Shown: positions 15,115 through 24,348, counted from the first letter of the stretch. The stretch is DNA of 38,317 nucleotides from Microcaldota archaeon (GCA_018304385.1 JAGVWJ010000007.1:1-38317); one strand, 5' to 3'. Notes: generated by a model from the letters alone, not told the origin. Program-made: numbers and translations.

Positions 15115-16245
15115 ATGAAATATGTTTTAGTTATTATAATGTCTATAATTTTATTATTTGGCTGTGCAATGCCAGGGGCTCCGCCCCTAGCGCAACCCCC
15201 GAGCGTGCCAGGCGGGCAATCTAGCGCAACCCCCACACCAGAACCGGTTCCACAGCCAACACCTGCTCCAGTTCCGCAGTCTGTGCCAGAACCAGCTCCA
15301 CAACCTCCGCCACCTAAAGAAGAAGTAAAGTATAATACTTATAATGCAGAAGGCTTTAGCATTCTTTATCCAGATGGCTGGGGCATTGAAGATGAATGGA
15401 TAATGTTTATCTCTCCAAAAGAGAGTGAAAATGACTTATTTTTGGAATTGTTTACAGTAAAAACTTGGGAGAGTAGTGAAACATTGGAAGATTTAGAGAC
15501 AGATGAAAAAAGCTTTATAGGTGAGTCAGCCAAATTCACAAAGAGTGAGCGCATTAAATTTAAGGGATATGATGCTATTCGACTTGAGGGCGACTTTTTG
15601 CCAGGATCAGAAAATAGTATTGTAGGTGGTTCAGGTAATGAGCACTTTACAACAATATTTTTTAGGATAGACAAGGTTGTTTATAGATTTAGATATACTA
15701 TTGAAAAAGGAAAAGAGAAACGATATCTGCCTTTTGTAAACCATGCTATAGATACATTAAAAGTAGGTCCAGATGCTTCAAAAGCACCAAAGCAACCAAG
15801 CAGTGGATATATTTATTTTGCAGGTTCCAGATTTTCAATAGAATATCCAAGTGCATGGACTAAAAGGAAGGATCCAAGTTTAAGGTTTGTTGCTGATAAA
15901 GAGAATGAAAATGATCCTGTTCTTGAAGATGTTATAATAGAATATTGGGAAAGCAATGCAACATTAGATGATATGGAAAAAGAGGAGAAATCTGTTTTGT
16001 ATGAAAATGAGACATTTGAGAAAGTGGAACGCATTGAATTTAAGGGTTACCCAGCTGTGTTATTTAGGTACGAAGGATCTCTATATCCAGAAAGCGGGGA
16101 GAAACAACATTATACTGTTACCCGATTTAAAAAAGATAATCTACAATATAGAATAGGCTATGTTTGGGAAACTGTACCAGGTAATACGAAAGAAAAATTC
16201 GAGCCAATATTCAAGAAGATGATCGAGAGTTTTAAGTTTAATTAG
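15115..16245 (+). CDS. Lipoprotein with two PsbP-like domains
   Basis: 376 residues. Lipobox LLFGC, a Pro-rich stalk (about 18-65), then two tandem copies of a ~150-residue PsbP-like domain. The copies align through GFSILYPDGWGI and RFSIEYPSAWTK, KTWESSETLEDLE and EYWESNATLDDME, ERIKFKGYDAIRLEG and ERIEFKGYPAVLFRY, and a closing YRFRYT/YRIGYV strand. PsbP-like domains in archaeal and bacterial surface proteins have no settled function; lipid or protein binding has been proposed. A third copy is in the next gene. The ATG at 15115 gives a proper signal peptide, while in-frame codons upstream do not. Confidence 0.83.
   Translation: MKYVLVIIMSIILLFGCAMPGAPPLAQPPSVPGGQSSATPTPEPVPQPTPAPVPQSVPEPAPQPPPPKEEVKYNTYNAEGFSILYPDGWGIEDEWIMFISPKESENDLFLELFTVKTWESSETLEDLETDEKSFIGESAKFTKSERIKFKGYDAIRLEGDFLPGSENSIVGGSGNEHFTTIFFRIDKVVYRFRYTIEKGKEKRYLPFVNHAIDTLKVGPDASKAPKQPSSGYIYFAGSRFSIEYPSAWTKRKDPSLRFVADKENENDPVLEDVIIEYWESNATLDDMEKEEKSVLYENETFEKVERIEFKGYPAVLFRYEGSLYPESGEKQHYTVTRFKKDNLQYRIGYVWETVPGNTKEKFEPIFKKMIESFKFN
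15174..15188 (+). repeat. Perfect palindrome inside the lipoprotein stalk
   Basis: AGGGGC, loop TCC, GCCCCT: a perfect 6-bp stem with a 3-nt loop in the coding sequence right after the lipobox. It is followed by two exact copies of the 14-mer CTAGCGCAACCCCC (15187-15200 and 15221-15234). Loop size and perfection match the hairpins in the leader of the first lipoprotein gene. Confidence 0.6.
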
Positions 16246-16253
16246 TGAATTTT

Positions 16254-17240
16254 ATGAAATTCAATATAGTACTATTGATAATACTTGCTACTTTTCTATT
16301 TTTAAGTGGCTGTAATCTACTTAAGCAAGAGCAGAAAACAGATCAAATTGATAAAAGTGCTCAAACCACTCCACCTTCAGCTGTTAAAAGTTATTCGCAT
16401 TTTGAAAATCCATTTTATAATATCGAATATCCGCAAGGTTGGGAAGAAAGAGATTCAGGAGATGCAGTAATGTTTCTTTCTCCTCTTGCAGATGAGTTTG
16501 ATAATTACAGGGAGAATATAATCATACAATCTGCTTCTGCAGGAGACTCTACACTTGAAGAGGCTTTTGAAAGTTACATAAATGGGATAAGAGGGTCTGC
16601 TGAGGAATTTACTATAATAAATTATTCCTCTGCTACGTTAGTTGGTCTTCCTGCCTATAATCTGGAATATAAAGTTAAAATTAAAGATCAAAATCTAAGA
16701 TCATTAGCTGTTTTTACAATTAAAGATAAATATGCGTATATAGTAACCTATTTTGCTTTAGAGCGAGATTATGATAAATATCTAGATGATGCAAAGCATG
16801 CGATTAGTTCATTTAAGATTGTAGAGTACGCTCCAACTCCAGTACCTGAAATTAATGCAGCGGGCGAGTTGGTTAGTGGGGAATGGCGAGTTTATTCTTC
16901 TTCCGTATATTATGATACTGGAGTTTCTGATTTTCTGGAAACACCAAGTGATTTATTAGAAGTAAAAGCAGATTATACATGGACATTTGGCAGTAAAAGC
17001 GGAACGTGGAGTATTAGTGACATAACAGATGATGATTGGAAAAAATGGGGCATTAGTCCATATAGCCCAACGAAGAAGATTATTCTCTATAACTGGAATA
17101 ATGACAGTGTTGATGGGCCAATTGAAGAGTCTGCTAGCACTGTTAGAGCAGGTAATATTTGGATTATGTATCGTAGCGGTCCACCAGAAATTAGCCAACC
17201 AGCTCAAATTCAGATGAAATTCGTATGGAGCGTAGAATAG
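16254..17240 (+). CDS. Lipoprotein joining one PsbP-like and one GTW-type domain
   Basis: 328 residues. Lipobox LFLSGC, a short linker, then one PsbP-like domain (about 45-190; FYNIEYPQGWEERDSGDAVM at its start) and one GTW-type domain (about 205-328; SKSGTWSISDITDDDWKKWG). It therefore combines the domain duplicated at 15115 with the domain duplicated at 13361, showing domain shuffling within the operon. The ATG at 16254 is preferred. The GTG at 16245 shares one base with the previous stop codon. Confidence 0.82.
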   Translation: MKFNIVLLIILATFLFLSGCNLLKQEQKTDQIDKSAQTTPPSAVKSYSHFENPFYNIEYPQGWEERDSGDAVMFLSPLADEFDNYRENIIIQSASAGDSTLEEAFESYINGIRGSAEEFTIINYSSATLVGLPAYNLEYKVKIKDQNLRSLAVFTIKDKYAYIVTYFALERDYDKYLDDAKHAISSFKIVEYAPTPVPEINAAGELVSGEWRVYSSSVYYDTGVSDFLETPSDLLEVKADYTWTFGSKSGTWSISDITDDDWKKWGISPYSPTKKIILYNWNNDSVDGPIEESASTVRAGNIWIMYRSGPPEISQPAQIQMKFVWSVE

Positions 17241-17241
17241 T

Positions 17242-20200
17242 ATGCGCTTGATTAGTATAATCTATCTGTTTCTAATTACAAATATTATTTTTGCCGCTCA
17301 ATTAACCGTTACAACAGAAGGCAAAGGTTTTGTTAAATCTACTTCTCATTCTGGAATAGAATGTGGATATGCTTGTACTGCAGATTATGACGCAGGAACA
17401 CAAGTTTCATTAATAGCTAAACCAAATGAAGGCCTTTCATTTATTGAATGGGGTGGTGCGTGCTCAGGCAGCGAGCTTACGTGCACTGTTTCGCTTGATT
17501 CAGATAAAGAAGTAATTGCAAAATTCTCCGGTGAAGTATTAAAGGAGTATCAGCTTACTGTTTACAAATCTGGCAATGGACAAGGTAAAGTGCAATCTGA
17601 TCCTTATGGTATTGGTTTAGGAATAATAGCACCATATGATTCTGCTCCATTTCCAGCAGGTTCAGAGGTTGTGCTTACTGCAATGCCATTAGAAGGTTCC
17701 ATTTTTGGAGGATGGAGTGGAGCTTGCACTGGAACACAAGAGATATGTAGCATTGTTATTGATTCTAAGAAAGAGGTTACTGCTTCATTTGTTATTGAGG
17801 GAGAACCCACACCAGAACCAACCCTTATACCACCAACTCCTCAACCTGTCCCTCAACCTCCGCCTGCTTCAATTCCAGGTACTATTGATACAACAAACGC
17901 CAAAGGCCTTTCTTTAACCGTTAGCAAGATAGGTTCTGGCGCAGTTGCTTCTAAAGATCAAAAAATAGTTTGTGGTTCTACTTGCATGGCGAATTATGAA
18001 TTGGGAACAACAGTTACATTAACAACCGCTGCTTCTAGCGGATATACATTTATGGGTTGGGAAGGAAATTGTAAGACTAAAGAACCAATATGTATTGTAT
18101 ATATGTCTAAGCAAAAAACCGCTCGCGCATTATTCTTTCCCTCTCTCAATCAACTCACTGTATCAAAAATAGGAGATGGTCATGTAACATCTTCGGACTA
18201 TAAAATATTTTGCGGTCCTTATTGTATTGGAGATTATCTTGGTCATGCAACCGTTACTCTAACTGCGATTCCATCTATAGGCAGTACATTTAATGGTTGG
18301 GGCGGTGTGTGCAGCGGTAAAAGCACAACCTGTGTTGTTACTATTAATAGCTCAACAAATGTAACTGCGAGTTTTGAAACGCCAAAGCCAATAGAATATA
18401 ATCTTTCAGTTAGTGTTAGTAACAAGGAATTGGGCGTTGTTATATCTTCTGATAAAATAATAGATTGCGGTAATAACTGCTCTAGCGCTTATGAAGAAGG
18501 AGAAACAATTACCCTTACAGCCAGTAAATTAAAAGTATATGCTGATGCACATAAGACTGCGCTCGCGTTTATACCAGTGTTCGATGGTTGGGGCGGCGCA
18601 TGTGTTGGCAAAAATCTAACATGCACTGTTACAATGGACGCCTCAAAGCAAGTCGTAGCGAATTTCAGAAAGCCAAGAGAGCGATATAATCTTAGTATAA
18701 ATATGGCTGGAGAAGGATCGGGTACAGTAAGTGCATATGGTGCACAGATTTGTCCTGGAGACTGTTCGCGTATGTCCCTTCCTGGGGACCCAGTTCCACT
18801 TCAGGCAATTCCTGATGATGGTTCTATTTTTGGTGGCTGGGAGGGCCAATGTAATGCATATAGCACTAGTGATGCGAATCATTGTACTGTTAGCCATAGT
18901 TCCGATGAAGATACGAATATAACTGTAATCTTTAACAAAGATCCAAACCCGCCAAAAAATTATCGTCTTAATATATCCAAATCAGGAACAGGCAAAGGAG
19001 AAGTTACTGTTAGCTATAATAATGGAAATTCATATTTTATATGCGGAATGAGCGAAACAACCTGTTATCAAAAGTTTCCAAGAGATGAAAAACTAACGCT
19101 TACAGCAAAGCCAGATCTAGGTTATACCTATGAAAGTTATGTGGGTTCCACTTATATGGGGCCAGTAACAGTTCTTGGCTCCAGATTTAAAGGATGGGAA
19201 GGCGCATGTACTGGCTTAACTGAAACATGCAATTTAACAATGGATTCTCTAAAGCGCGTAACTGCAAAATTCTCGCAGAGTGTATTTTATAATATCACAG
19301 TTGTAAACGAGGCAGAGACAATTACAATAAGGACATACGATCAGATATATTATTATGGTTATACAACTACAGGATCAAAAATTTCTTGCGGCAATAGCTG
19401 CACAGCAGAATATGAAAGCGAGTCTGTTGTTAAACTCCAAAGCAGCAAGGATGTAAAATGGACCGGCTGTGATAGCGTTCTTGAAAAAACATGCGTTGTG
19501 AATCTGGAAAGCAACCGAATTATATCAGTTGATTTAACAGATGCAGATAAAATCCAATTAGTCAAGCAAGCGCTTGTTGAATATTTTACTAGTGGTGAAT
19601 ATGCGCAATATGATTTATTTTCATATGTCCAAAATGAACAAAATCTACCGTTTCAGCATACACTTGAGGCTTTAATGAAAAAAGAAATGAAAAATAATGT
19701 TGCAAGTATAAAGAATTGGATAGAACAGAACAAGGCATGGTTCCTTAATCAAGGTGGCATCCAGGCAACAATAAATCAAATAATGAAGGACATCGTCATA
19801 AGAGTTTTAACAGATGTATTTGCAAATGAAATAGCACAATATCCTGCATTAAAAGATTTCTTGTATGATGAAAGTAAAAAACCATTCCAAACCGCGATGG
19901 TGGATTTGAAAGCAAATCGAAACGGCGGTGGGTTTAATGGATTAAGATCATGGATCCAGGGAGCTAAAGACTGGTATTTAAGCGCTACAGGCATAAATGA
20001 TAAAATAGAAGAATTAAAACCAAAGCCTCCGCCACCGCCCCCTCCTCCACCTTCAATTACTAGCATCGAACCACAAGGAAGACAAATTGGCAAGCCAACA
20101 GTGGTTAAAGGAACTAACTTTATCAATGTTCAAAGGGTTACGGTTGGGTCAGACGTAGTATCATATAATCTGATATCTGAAAATGAAATTGTGCTTCCAT

Positions 20201-20823
20201 ATGTTGCATGGGGAATGGGGTCTAACCCTACAGTAACAGTTGAAACAAACGGATGGAAAACATGGGCACCGCTCATATATAATAACGGAGAAACAGTAAT
20301 ATATAATGCAAATGGGGGAACAGAAGAATGCTTTGGTGGCGTTGGAAAAGGATGCGGTGGTTTAACTGGCGGAAATGTTCTTGGTGGTTCATCAAGAATA
20401 TTGTTTACTCGAGCAGGCTGCGAAAGTGAGGAAGATGGGTATAGAAAATGCTGGGTTGCACCAGGAAGCTTAAGACATGATAACTGTTGTGTAAGAAATC
20501 CAGGTGGCAGGTATTGCGGCGGACCTGGCACTGATGGCAAACCAGCTGAAGATAAAAACCATAATGGAATGTGCAGCTGGGAATGGGATACTGCAGTTTC
20601 AGATGTATTTTGGTTTAGGGCATGGGAGCAGTGGTTTAGGGTTGCGGGTTATAGCCCAGACTTAACTCCAGCTAGTTCCAGTCCTTTCGGTAGGTATAAT
20701 CAAGGGGAAGCAGTAACTACTACTGGCGTATGTGCAGCATCTGGCCACGAGCTAAGGGATATAGAGGATTTCAGATTTTGCTGCTCTGGTTCAGCATATA
20801 TAAGTAATAAGAAATGCGTATGA
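17242..20823 (+). CDS. Giant secreted protein with eight InlB-like B-repeats and an IPT/TIG domain
   Basis: 1193 residues with a signal peptide (1-18). About eight ~75-residue repeats of the divergent InlB B-repeat type follow (roughly 21-740), each with V-x-C-G-x-x-C, a T-L-T-A core and GWGGACSG-like motifs; repeat 8 is degenerate. A Pro-rich linker splits repeats 2 and 3. Next come a helical region (about 770-920), a run of ten prolines, an IPT/TIG-like domain (ITSIEPQGRQIGKPTVVKG), and a cysteine-rich C-terminal domain of ~170 residues (HDNCCVRNPGGRYCGG). Each repeat carries two cysteine pairs, so many disulfides are expected. No membrane anchor was seen. Probably an adhesin-like surface protein and the last gene of the operon. 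Confidence 0.88.
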   Translation: MRLISIIYLFLITNIIFAAQLTVTTEGKGFVKSTSHSGIECGYACTADYDAGTQVSLIAKPNEGLSFIEWGGACSGSELTCTVSLDSDKEVIAKFSGEVLKEYQLTVYKSGNGQGKVQSDPYGIGLGIIAPYDSAPFPAGSEVVLTAMPLEGSIFGGWSGACTGTQEICSIVIDSKKEVTASFVIEGEPTPEPTLIPPTPQPVPQPPPASIPGTIDTTNAKGLSLTVSKIGSGAVASKDQKIVCGSTCMANYELGTTVTLTTAASSGYTFMGWEGNCKTKEPICIVYMSKQKTARALFFPSLNQLTVSKIGDGHVTSSDYKIFCGPYCIGDYLGHATVTLTAIPSIGSTFNGWGGVCSGKSTTCVVTINSSTNVTASFETPKPIEYNLSVSVSNKELGVVISSDKIIDCGNNCSSAYEEGETITLTASKLKVYADAHKTALAFIPVFDGWGGACVGKNLTCTVTMDASKQVVANFRKPRERYNLSINMAGEGSGTVSAYGAQICPGDCSRMSLPGDPVPLQAIPDDGSIFGGWEGQCNAYSTSDANHCTVSHSSDEDTNITVIFNKDPNPPKNYRLNISKSGTGKGEVTVSYNNGNSYFICGMSETTCYQKFPRDEKLTLTAKPDLGYTYESYVGSTYMGPVTVLGSRFKGWEGACTGLTETCNLTMDSLKRVTAKFSQSVFYNITVVNEAETITIRTYDQIYYYGYTTTGSKISCGNSCTAEYESESVVKLQSSKDVKWTGCDSVLEKTCVVNLESNRIISVDLTDADKIQLVKQALVEYFTSGEYAQYDLFSYVQNEQNLPFQHTLEALMKKEMKNNVASIKNWIEQNKAWFLNQGGIQATINQIMKDIVIRVLTDVFANEIAQYPALKDFLYDESKKPFQTAMVDLKANRNGGGFNGLRSWIQGAKDWYLSATGINDKIEELKPKPPPPPPPPPSITSIEPQGRQIGKPTVVKGTNFINVQRVTVGSDVVSYNLISENEIVLPYVAWGMGSNPTVTVETNGWKTWAPLIYNNGETVIYNANGGTEECFGGVGKGCGGLTGGNVLGGSSRILFTRAGCESEEDGYRKCWVAPGSLRHDNCCVRNPGGRYCGGPGTDGKPAEDKNHNGMCSWEWDTAVSDVFWFRAWEQWFRVAGYSPDLTPASSSPFGRYNQGEAVTTTGVCAASGHELRDIEDFRFCCSGSAYISNKKCV

Positions 20824-20826
20824 ATG

Positions 20827-20837
20827 TTTTATAAAAA
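20827..20837 (+). promoter_or_regulatory. TATA box of the unknown gene at 20859
   Basis: TTTTATAAAAA is centred about 27 bp before the ATG at 20859, the spacing expected for leaderless transcription. This is the main reason to accept that early start. Confidence 0.5.
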
Positions 20838-20858
20838 TTTCTCTACTAAATTTATAAC

Positions 20859-21638
20859 ATGAGAAGACTAAGTCGTCAGCCTTGGGCCTTGAGCAGTGGG
20901 CCAATTAAACTTGCTGCAAGCGATACATTCAGAAGGTACAAACCAGAAGAAAGCCACGAGGTTAGACAACCAATGGCCAGAACAAAAACGCCAATCGAAG
21001 AACTAAGAGCAAGAAGAGAAATGTTAATATCAATGGATCCAAAAAAAGTAAAAGAGATAATAGAATTTCACACAAAACTAAATTTCTTTCAAGCATTGGT
21101 TCTAGCAAAAAGAGAAGGAAAGTTAATGGTTCCAAATTCTGTTCATGAACGAATTTTAACAGAAACAGGGTGTATTGCATATAATTACGAATATGCAAGA
21201 TACCTGGAACAAAATTATCCAGCTTGGACTGGAACAATTGTTATATATGAGGACAAATTCCATCCTTTTAAAGACCAGTTTATCTTTAATGATGTTTTTT
21301 TCACTATTAGTTTTGCTGTTCCACAGAGATTTAGAGGAAAAACTAATTGCATGTTAGTAGTAGAACATCCAGATTTTGATATTGTTGATTTGGGAGATAA
21401 CAAATTTGAATTAAAGGTAGACGATGAAAAAATTTATCTAATTGAGGATGTATGTCGCGGGCGTGGTTGTAGAATGCCGGGTGAGTTGCCTCAAACCAAA
21501 GGACTTGCTGCTGCTAAATATTCTTCTTATTTAGGGCCTGTGGTTCGTTGTGAGGATGGTCTCCACTACGAAGCTATACATCGTACGATCGGAAGAGACG
21601 ACTGGCATCGCGAGCGTTTCAAAGTGGCGTTGTTCTAG
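20859..21638 (+). CDS. Hypothetical cytoplasmic protein
   Basis: 259 residues, family not recognised. The N-terminal ~38 residues are encoded partly by heptad array H4 (SRQPWALSSGPIKLAA). A helical basic stretch follows (TPIEELRARREMLISMDPKK), then a mixed alpha/beta domain with VYNYEYARYLE-like and IVIYEDKFHPFKDQF segments and a C-terminal part with a CRGRGC motif. No signal peptide. The start at 20859 is supported by the TATA box. The ATG at 20973 (MARTKTPIEEL) is the alternative and would exclude the repeat. It converges on purA with a 6-nt gap. Confidence 0.7.
   Translation: MRRLSRQPWALSSGPIKLAASDTFRRYKPEESHEVRQPMARTKTPIEELRARREMLISMDPKKVKEIIEFHTKLNFFQALVLAKREGKLMVPNSVHERILTETGCIAYNYEYARYLEQNYPAWTGTIVIYEDKFHPFKDQFIFNDVFFTISFAVPQRFRGKTNCMLVVEHPDFDIVDLGDNKFELKVDDEKIYLIEDVCRGRGCRMPGELPQTKGLAAAKYSSYLGPVVRCEDGLHYEAIHRTIGRDDWHRERFKVALF
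20877..20904 (+). repeat. Degenerate heptanucleotide array H4
   Basis: Four clear period-7 units: cagcctt, gggcctt, gagcagt, gggccaa. They lie within the N-terminal codons of the gene at 20859 if the TATA-supported start is used. Same RGYY core and same orientation as the gene. Confidence 0.65.
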
Positions 21639-21644
21639 TTAAAA

Positions 21645-22913
21645 TTAGAGCAATACAGTTTCCTCTCTCTCAGGCCCATAAGAAATCATGCTGATTTTTG
21701 TTTTTGTTTCTTTAGAAATAAAATCTAAATATTCTTTAAGTTCCTTTGGCATCTTTTTATTTTTCTTTATTTTGTTCCAGCCTTCTTCGTTGATATTCCA
21801 ACCTTTAAAGCTTGTATATACTGGCTTTGCTAATTTTAGTTTTTCAATAACTGGGAATTCCTCTGTTTTCTTTCCATCAATTTCGTAAGCAACGCAAATT
21901 TTTAATTCATCAAGTTCACTGAGCACGTCTAATTTAGTAATCACTAATTCATCCGTACCGTTTATCATTGCCGAATACTTTAATGCAACCAGATCTAGCC
22001 ATCCGCAGCGGCGTGGTCGGCCAGTAGTTGTTCCGAACTCTCCACCTTTTTGTCTTATTTTTTCTCCTAGATCATCAGTTAGTTCAGTTGGAAATGGGCC
22101 AGAGCCAACGCGCGTTGTATATGCCTTTGTTATTCCAATAACTTTGTTTATTTTCTTTGGTGGGATTCCACTGCCAGTGCATGCTGCGCCAGTGGTAGTA
22201 TTTGAAGATGTAACAAATGGATAGGTTCCATGATCAATATCTAATAGCGTACCTTGCGCACCCTCAAGCAGGATTTTCTTTTTCTTGTCAATTGCTTCAT
22301 TTAACAAATAACTGGTATTTCTTACAAATGGTTTAATCTTTTCAGCGAAACTCTTTAATTTATTAAGAATTTCATCATCATTGAACTTAGTTTCTTTTCC
22401 GTAAGCGCTAATTATTTTTATTTTTAATTCCGCGATGCTTGCAATCCGTTCTTTTAAATTATCATTATATAGATCGCAAATTCTTATTGCAGTATTTCTT
22501 GATGCTTTATCTGCAAATGAAGGTCCGATACCGCGTTTAGTTGTACCAATTCCTCCTTTTTCATCCTCGATTCCATCTAATTCTTTATGCCACTGCAATA
22601 TAACATGTGCAGCCTCGCTAATTATTAAATTTTTTAGTGAGTAGCCAGCATTTTCAACTTCATTAATCTCTTTAAGAAGCGTTTCAGGATTAATTACTAC
22701 CCCGTTTCCAATCACTTTAAATTTTTCTGGATAGAATATGCAGCTAGGAACAAGATGCAATCCGAACTTCCTGTTTCCAACTTTTATTGTATGGCCAGCA
22801 TTATCACCACCGTTGAAACGTACAATGTAATCGTAATCTTTGGCAAGTATATCAATAATCTTGCCTTTGCCTTCGTCGCCCCATTGCATTCCTATAATAG
22901 TTGAAACGGTCAT
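21645..22913 (-). CDS. purA: Adenylosuccinate synthetase
   Basis: 422-residue GTP-dependent ligase that joins IMP and aspartate, the first step from IMP to AMP. Landmarks: the N-terminal loop IIGMQWGDEGKGKI (catalytic Asp), FNGGDNAGHTI (catalytic His), GTTKRGIGPSFADKASR, LLEGAQGTLLDIDHGTYPFV and TTTGRPRRCGWLDLVALKY. Length is normal. The ATG at 22913 matches the family start; a GTG at 22922 in the same frame lies where a leaderless transcript from the TATA at 22946-22951 would begin. A TAGGAAC-type repeat (22973-23020) lies just upstream of this promoter and might regulate it. Confidence 0.97.
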   Translation of the reverse strand: MTVSTIIGMQWGDEGKGKIIDILAKDYDYIVRFNGGDNAGHTIKVGNRKFGLHLVPSCIFYPEKFKVIGNGVVINPETLLKEINEVENAGYSLKNLIISEAAHVILQWHKELDGIEDEKGGIGTTKRGIGPSFADKASRNTAIRICDLYNDNLKERIASIAELKIKIISAYGKETKFNDDEILNKLKSFAEKIKPFVRNTSYLLNEAIDKKKKILLEGAQGTLLDIDHGTYPFVTSSNTTTGAACTGSGIPPKKINKVIGITKAYTTRVGSGPFPTELTDDLGEKIRQKGGEFGTTTGRPRRCGWLDLVALKYSAMINGTDELVITKLDVLSELDELKICVAYEIDGKKTEEFPVIEKLKLAKPVYTSFKGWNINEEGWNKIKKNKKMPKELKEYLDFISKETKTKISMISYGPEREETVLL

Positions 22914-22943
22914 ATTAGTCACGTATAAATGGTTAATACTAAA

Positions 22944-22953
22944 AGTTTAAATG
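22944..22953 (-). promoter_or_regulatory. TATA box of purA
   Basis: The TTTAAA core at 22946-22951 would place the start near 22922, at or just before the purA start codon. It is about 20 bp from the left TAGGAAC repeat. Confidence 0.45.
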
Positions 22954-22972
22954 TAGCTCCTTAACCTAGCAT

Positions 22973-23020
22973 ATAGGAACAACATAGGAACTGATTTTTT
23001 GTTCCTACTTAGTTCCTATA
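22973..23020. repeat. Left copy of the 48-bp TAGGAAC repeat
   Basis: Near-identical direct copy of 24349-24396 (about 44 of 48 bases). Each copy is itself an imperfect palindrome with two TAGGAAC sites, a T-rich centre and two inverted sites (GTTCCTA). The stop codon of the AlbA_2 gene (23005-23007) lies inside this copy. It could be an operator for purA, the edge of an inserted gene cassette, or a terminator-like hairpin. Confidence 0.85.
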
Positions 23021-24315
23021 TAATAGATAACATTTTTCCCAGTCTTCTTTTTTGCTACAAAACCTGATTTCTTAAGTTCTGAAAGTTCCTCTATTGCATA
23101 TCTATAAGTTATTTTGTATTTTTTTGCATAATCTGTTGTAGATATTGTTTTTCCTTTTTTTAATATTTCAATGACATTTTTCTGACGTAGTGAAAGTTCT
23201 GGAGACTGATTATATATTGTTACCTTGAAAAAACCCATTTCTTCTGTGAACATAGGATCCGCAAGACCTCTCTCTCGGCAGAGATTTATTATTTTAGTGG
23301 TACCAGTTCCCCATTGTTCTATATATCCTGCAAGGTGGGCCAAGTAAGCAAAAGCCTCGTTTCTTCTAATTGAAGGATGGCCTTCTTTTTTAAGGTCAGA
23401 GAGTAGTAATCCTGCAGGTACAGTACCAGGATTTTTTATTTCAATTCTATCTTCATAAAGAGCAACATAGCACGTTGATGGTACATTAAAATCACGATGA
23501 ATTACTGCATTTATTATGCCCTCTCTTATAGCTTCTTCTGGGTATTCAAATGTTTCTTTTCTTCTGGTGCCTTCAATTGTTATTGCTTTTTTCATGTGGT
23601 CTAGTACAAACTGAAAGGAATTTTCTACCATCTCCATGAATGATCCTTCAATAAGTTTTATATCTGTTAGTTGATTTCCTTTGATAACACCGCAGTGTAC
23701 TGCGTACTGGAGAAAAAATTTCTGCGGATTTTTACCAAAGAACAGTATTGCTGTATTAGTTAATTTACCTTCTTTAATTATGTTAAGAGAATGGAGTGCA
23801 GATTCAAGATTATTGAATTGATATAAACTTTTCCTAGTTCTCTGTGTTAATGCTATAAAATCCTTTACTTTTTGTTCTTCTATATCTTCCAGTGTTGCTT
23901 CTTCACATACTCTCGTGTCAAAATTTAGCTTTTTAATATGTCGTTTCAGAATCATTTGCTCTATTTCATTGTGATCTAGTTTTAAGTTACTTCTTCCAAC
24001 CCTTTTGTATGCTGTTCCTTTATATAAATATGGTTTTTGGTCTCCTTCTTTTACAATGATTTTTATAACTGTAAGTCCATTAATAATTTCTTCTTTAATA
24101 GTTGGATAGATCTTCGGGCTCGTATTGTTGGCAGTTTCCCTTGCAAGGTTTTCTATTGTGTTTTTGCCAATATCAACCCCAATTATTTTATTATTTTCAT
24201 CTATGCCAACGTATATTTCTCCACCTGATGAATTCCTAAATGCAACTATAGTTTGTATTATCTCATCTAAAGAAGCAAGACTTTTTTTTAGCTCTACTTG
24301 TTCAGATTCTTTCAT
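23005..24315 (-). CDS. AlbA_2/Schlafen-type putative regulator with ATPase-like middle domain
   Basis: 436 residues. The N-terminal AlbA_2 (Schlafen-like) domain at about 1-125 has AFRNSSGGEIYVGIDENNKI and YKRVGRSNLKLDHNEIEQMI. A GHKL-like (HATPase_c_4) region at about 240-360 has EEAIREGIINAVIHRDF and IEQWGTGTTKIINLC. The C-terminus is a winged helix (about 375-430; TISTTDYAKKYKITYRYAIE). Such COG2865-type proteins are usually annotated as transcriptional regulators, and Schlafen-like domains can be nucleases. The gene is bounded by two near-identical 48-bp repeats, and its last codons lie in the left one. A TTTATAAAT TATA box near 24341 fits a leaderless start at 24315. Confidence 0.9.
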   Translation of the reverse strand: MKESEQVELKKSLASLDEIIQTIVAFRNSSGGEIYVGIDENNKIIGVDIGKNTIENLARETANNTSPKIYPTIKEEIINGLTVIKIIVKEGDQKPYLYKGTAYKRVGRSNLKLDHNEIEQMILKRHIKKLNFDTRVCEEATLEDIEEQKVKDFIALTQRTRKSLYQFNNLESALHSLNIIKEGKLTNTAILFFGKNPQKFFLQYAVHCGVIKGNQLTDIKLIEGSFMEMVENSFQFVLDHMKKAITIEGTRRKETFEYPEEAIREGIINAVIHRDFNVPSTCYVALYEDRIEIKNPGTVPAGLLLSDLKKEGHPSIRRNEAFAYLAHLAGYIEQWGTGTTKIINLCRERGLADPMFTEEMGFFKVTIYNQSPELSLRQKNVIEILKKGKTISTTDYAKKYKITYRYAIEELSELKKSGFVAKKKTGKNVIYYIGTK

Positions 24316-24336
24316 AGTTATACTTAGATAAAAAAC

Positions 24337-24345
24337 ATTTATAAA
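24337..24345 (-). promoter_or_regulatory. TATA box of the AlbA_2 gene
   Basis: Minus-strand TTTATAAAT is centred about 26 bp from the ATG at 24315, fitting a leaderless transcript. The right TAGGAAC repeat starts four bases further upstream, where an operator or B-recognition element would act. Confidence 0.5.
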
Positions 24346-24348
24346 TAC

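Noticed and set aside
20310..20823. Possible phospholipase A2-like motif (HDNCC) in the C-terminal domain of the giant protein
   Set aside because: The order and spacing of His-Asp and Cys pairs do not match the CCxxHDxC active site.
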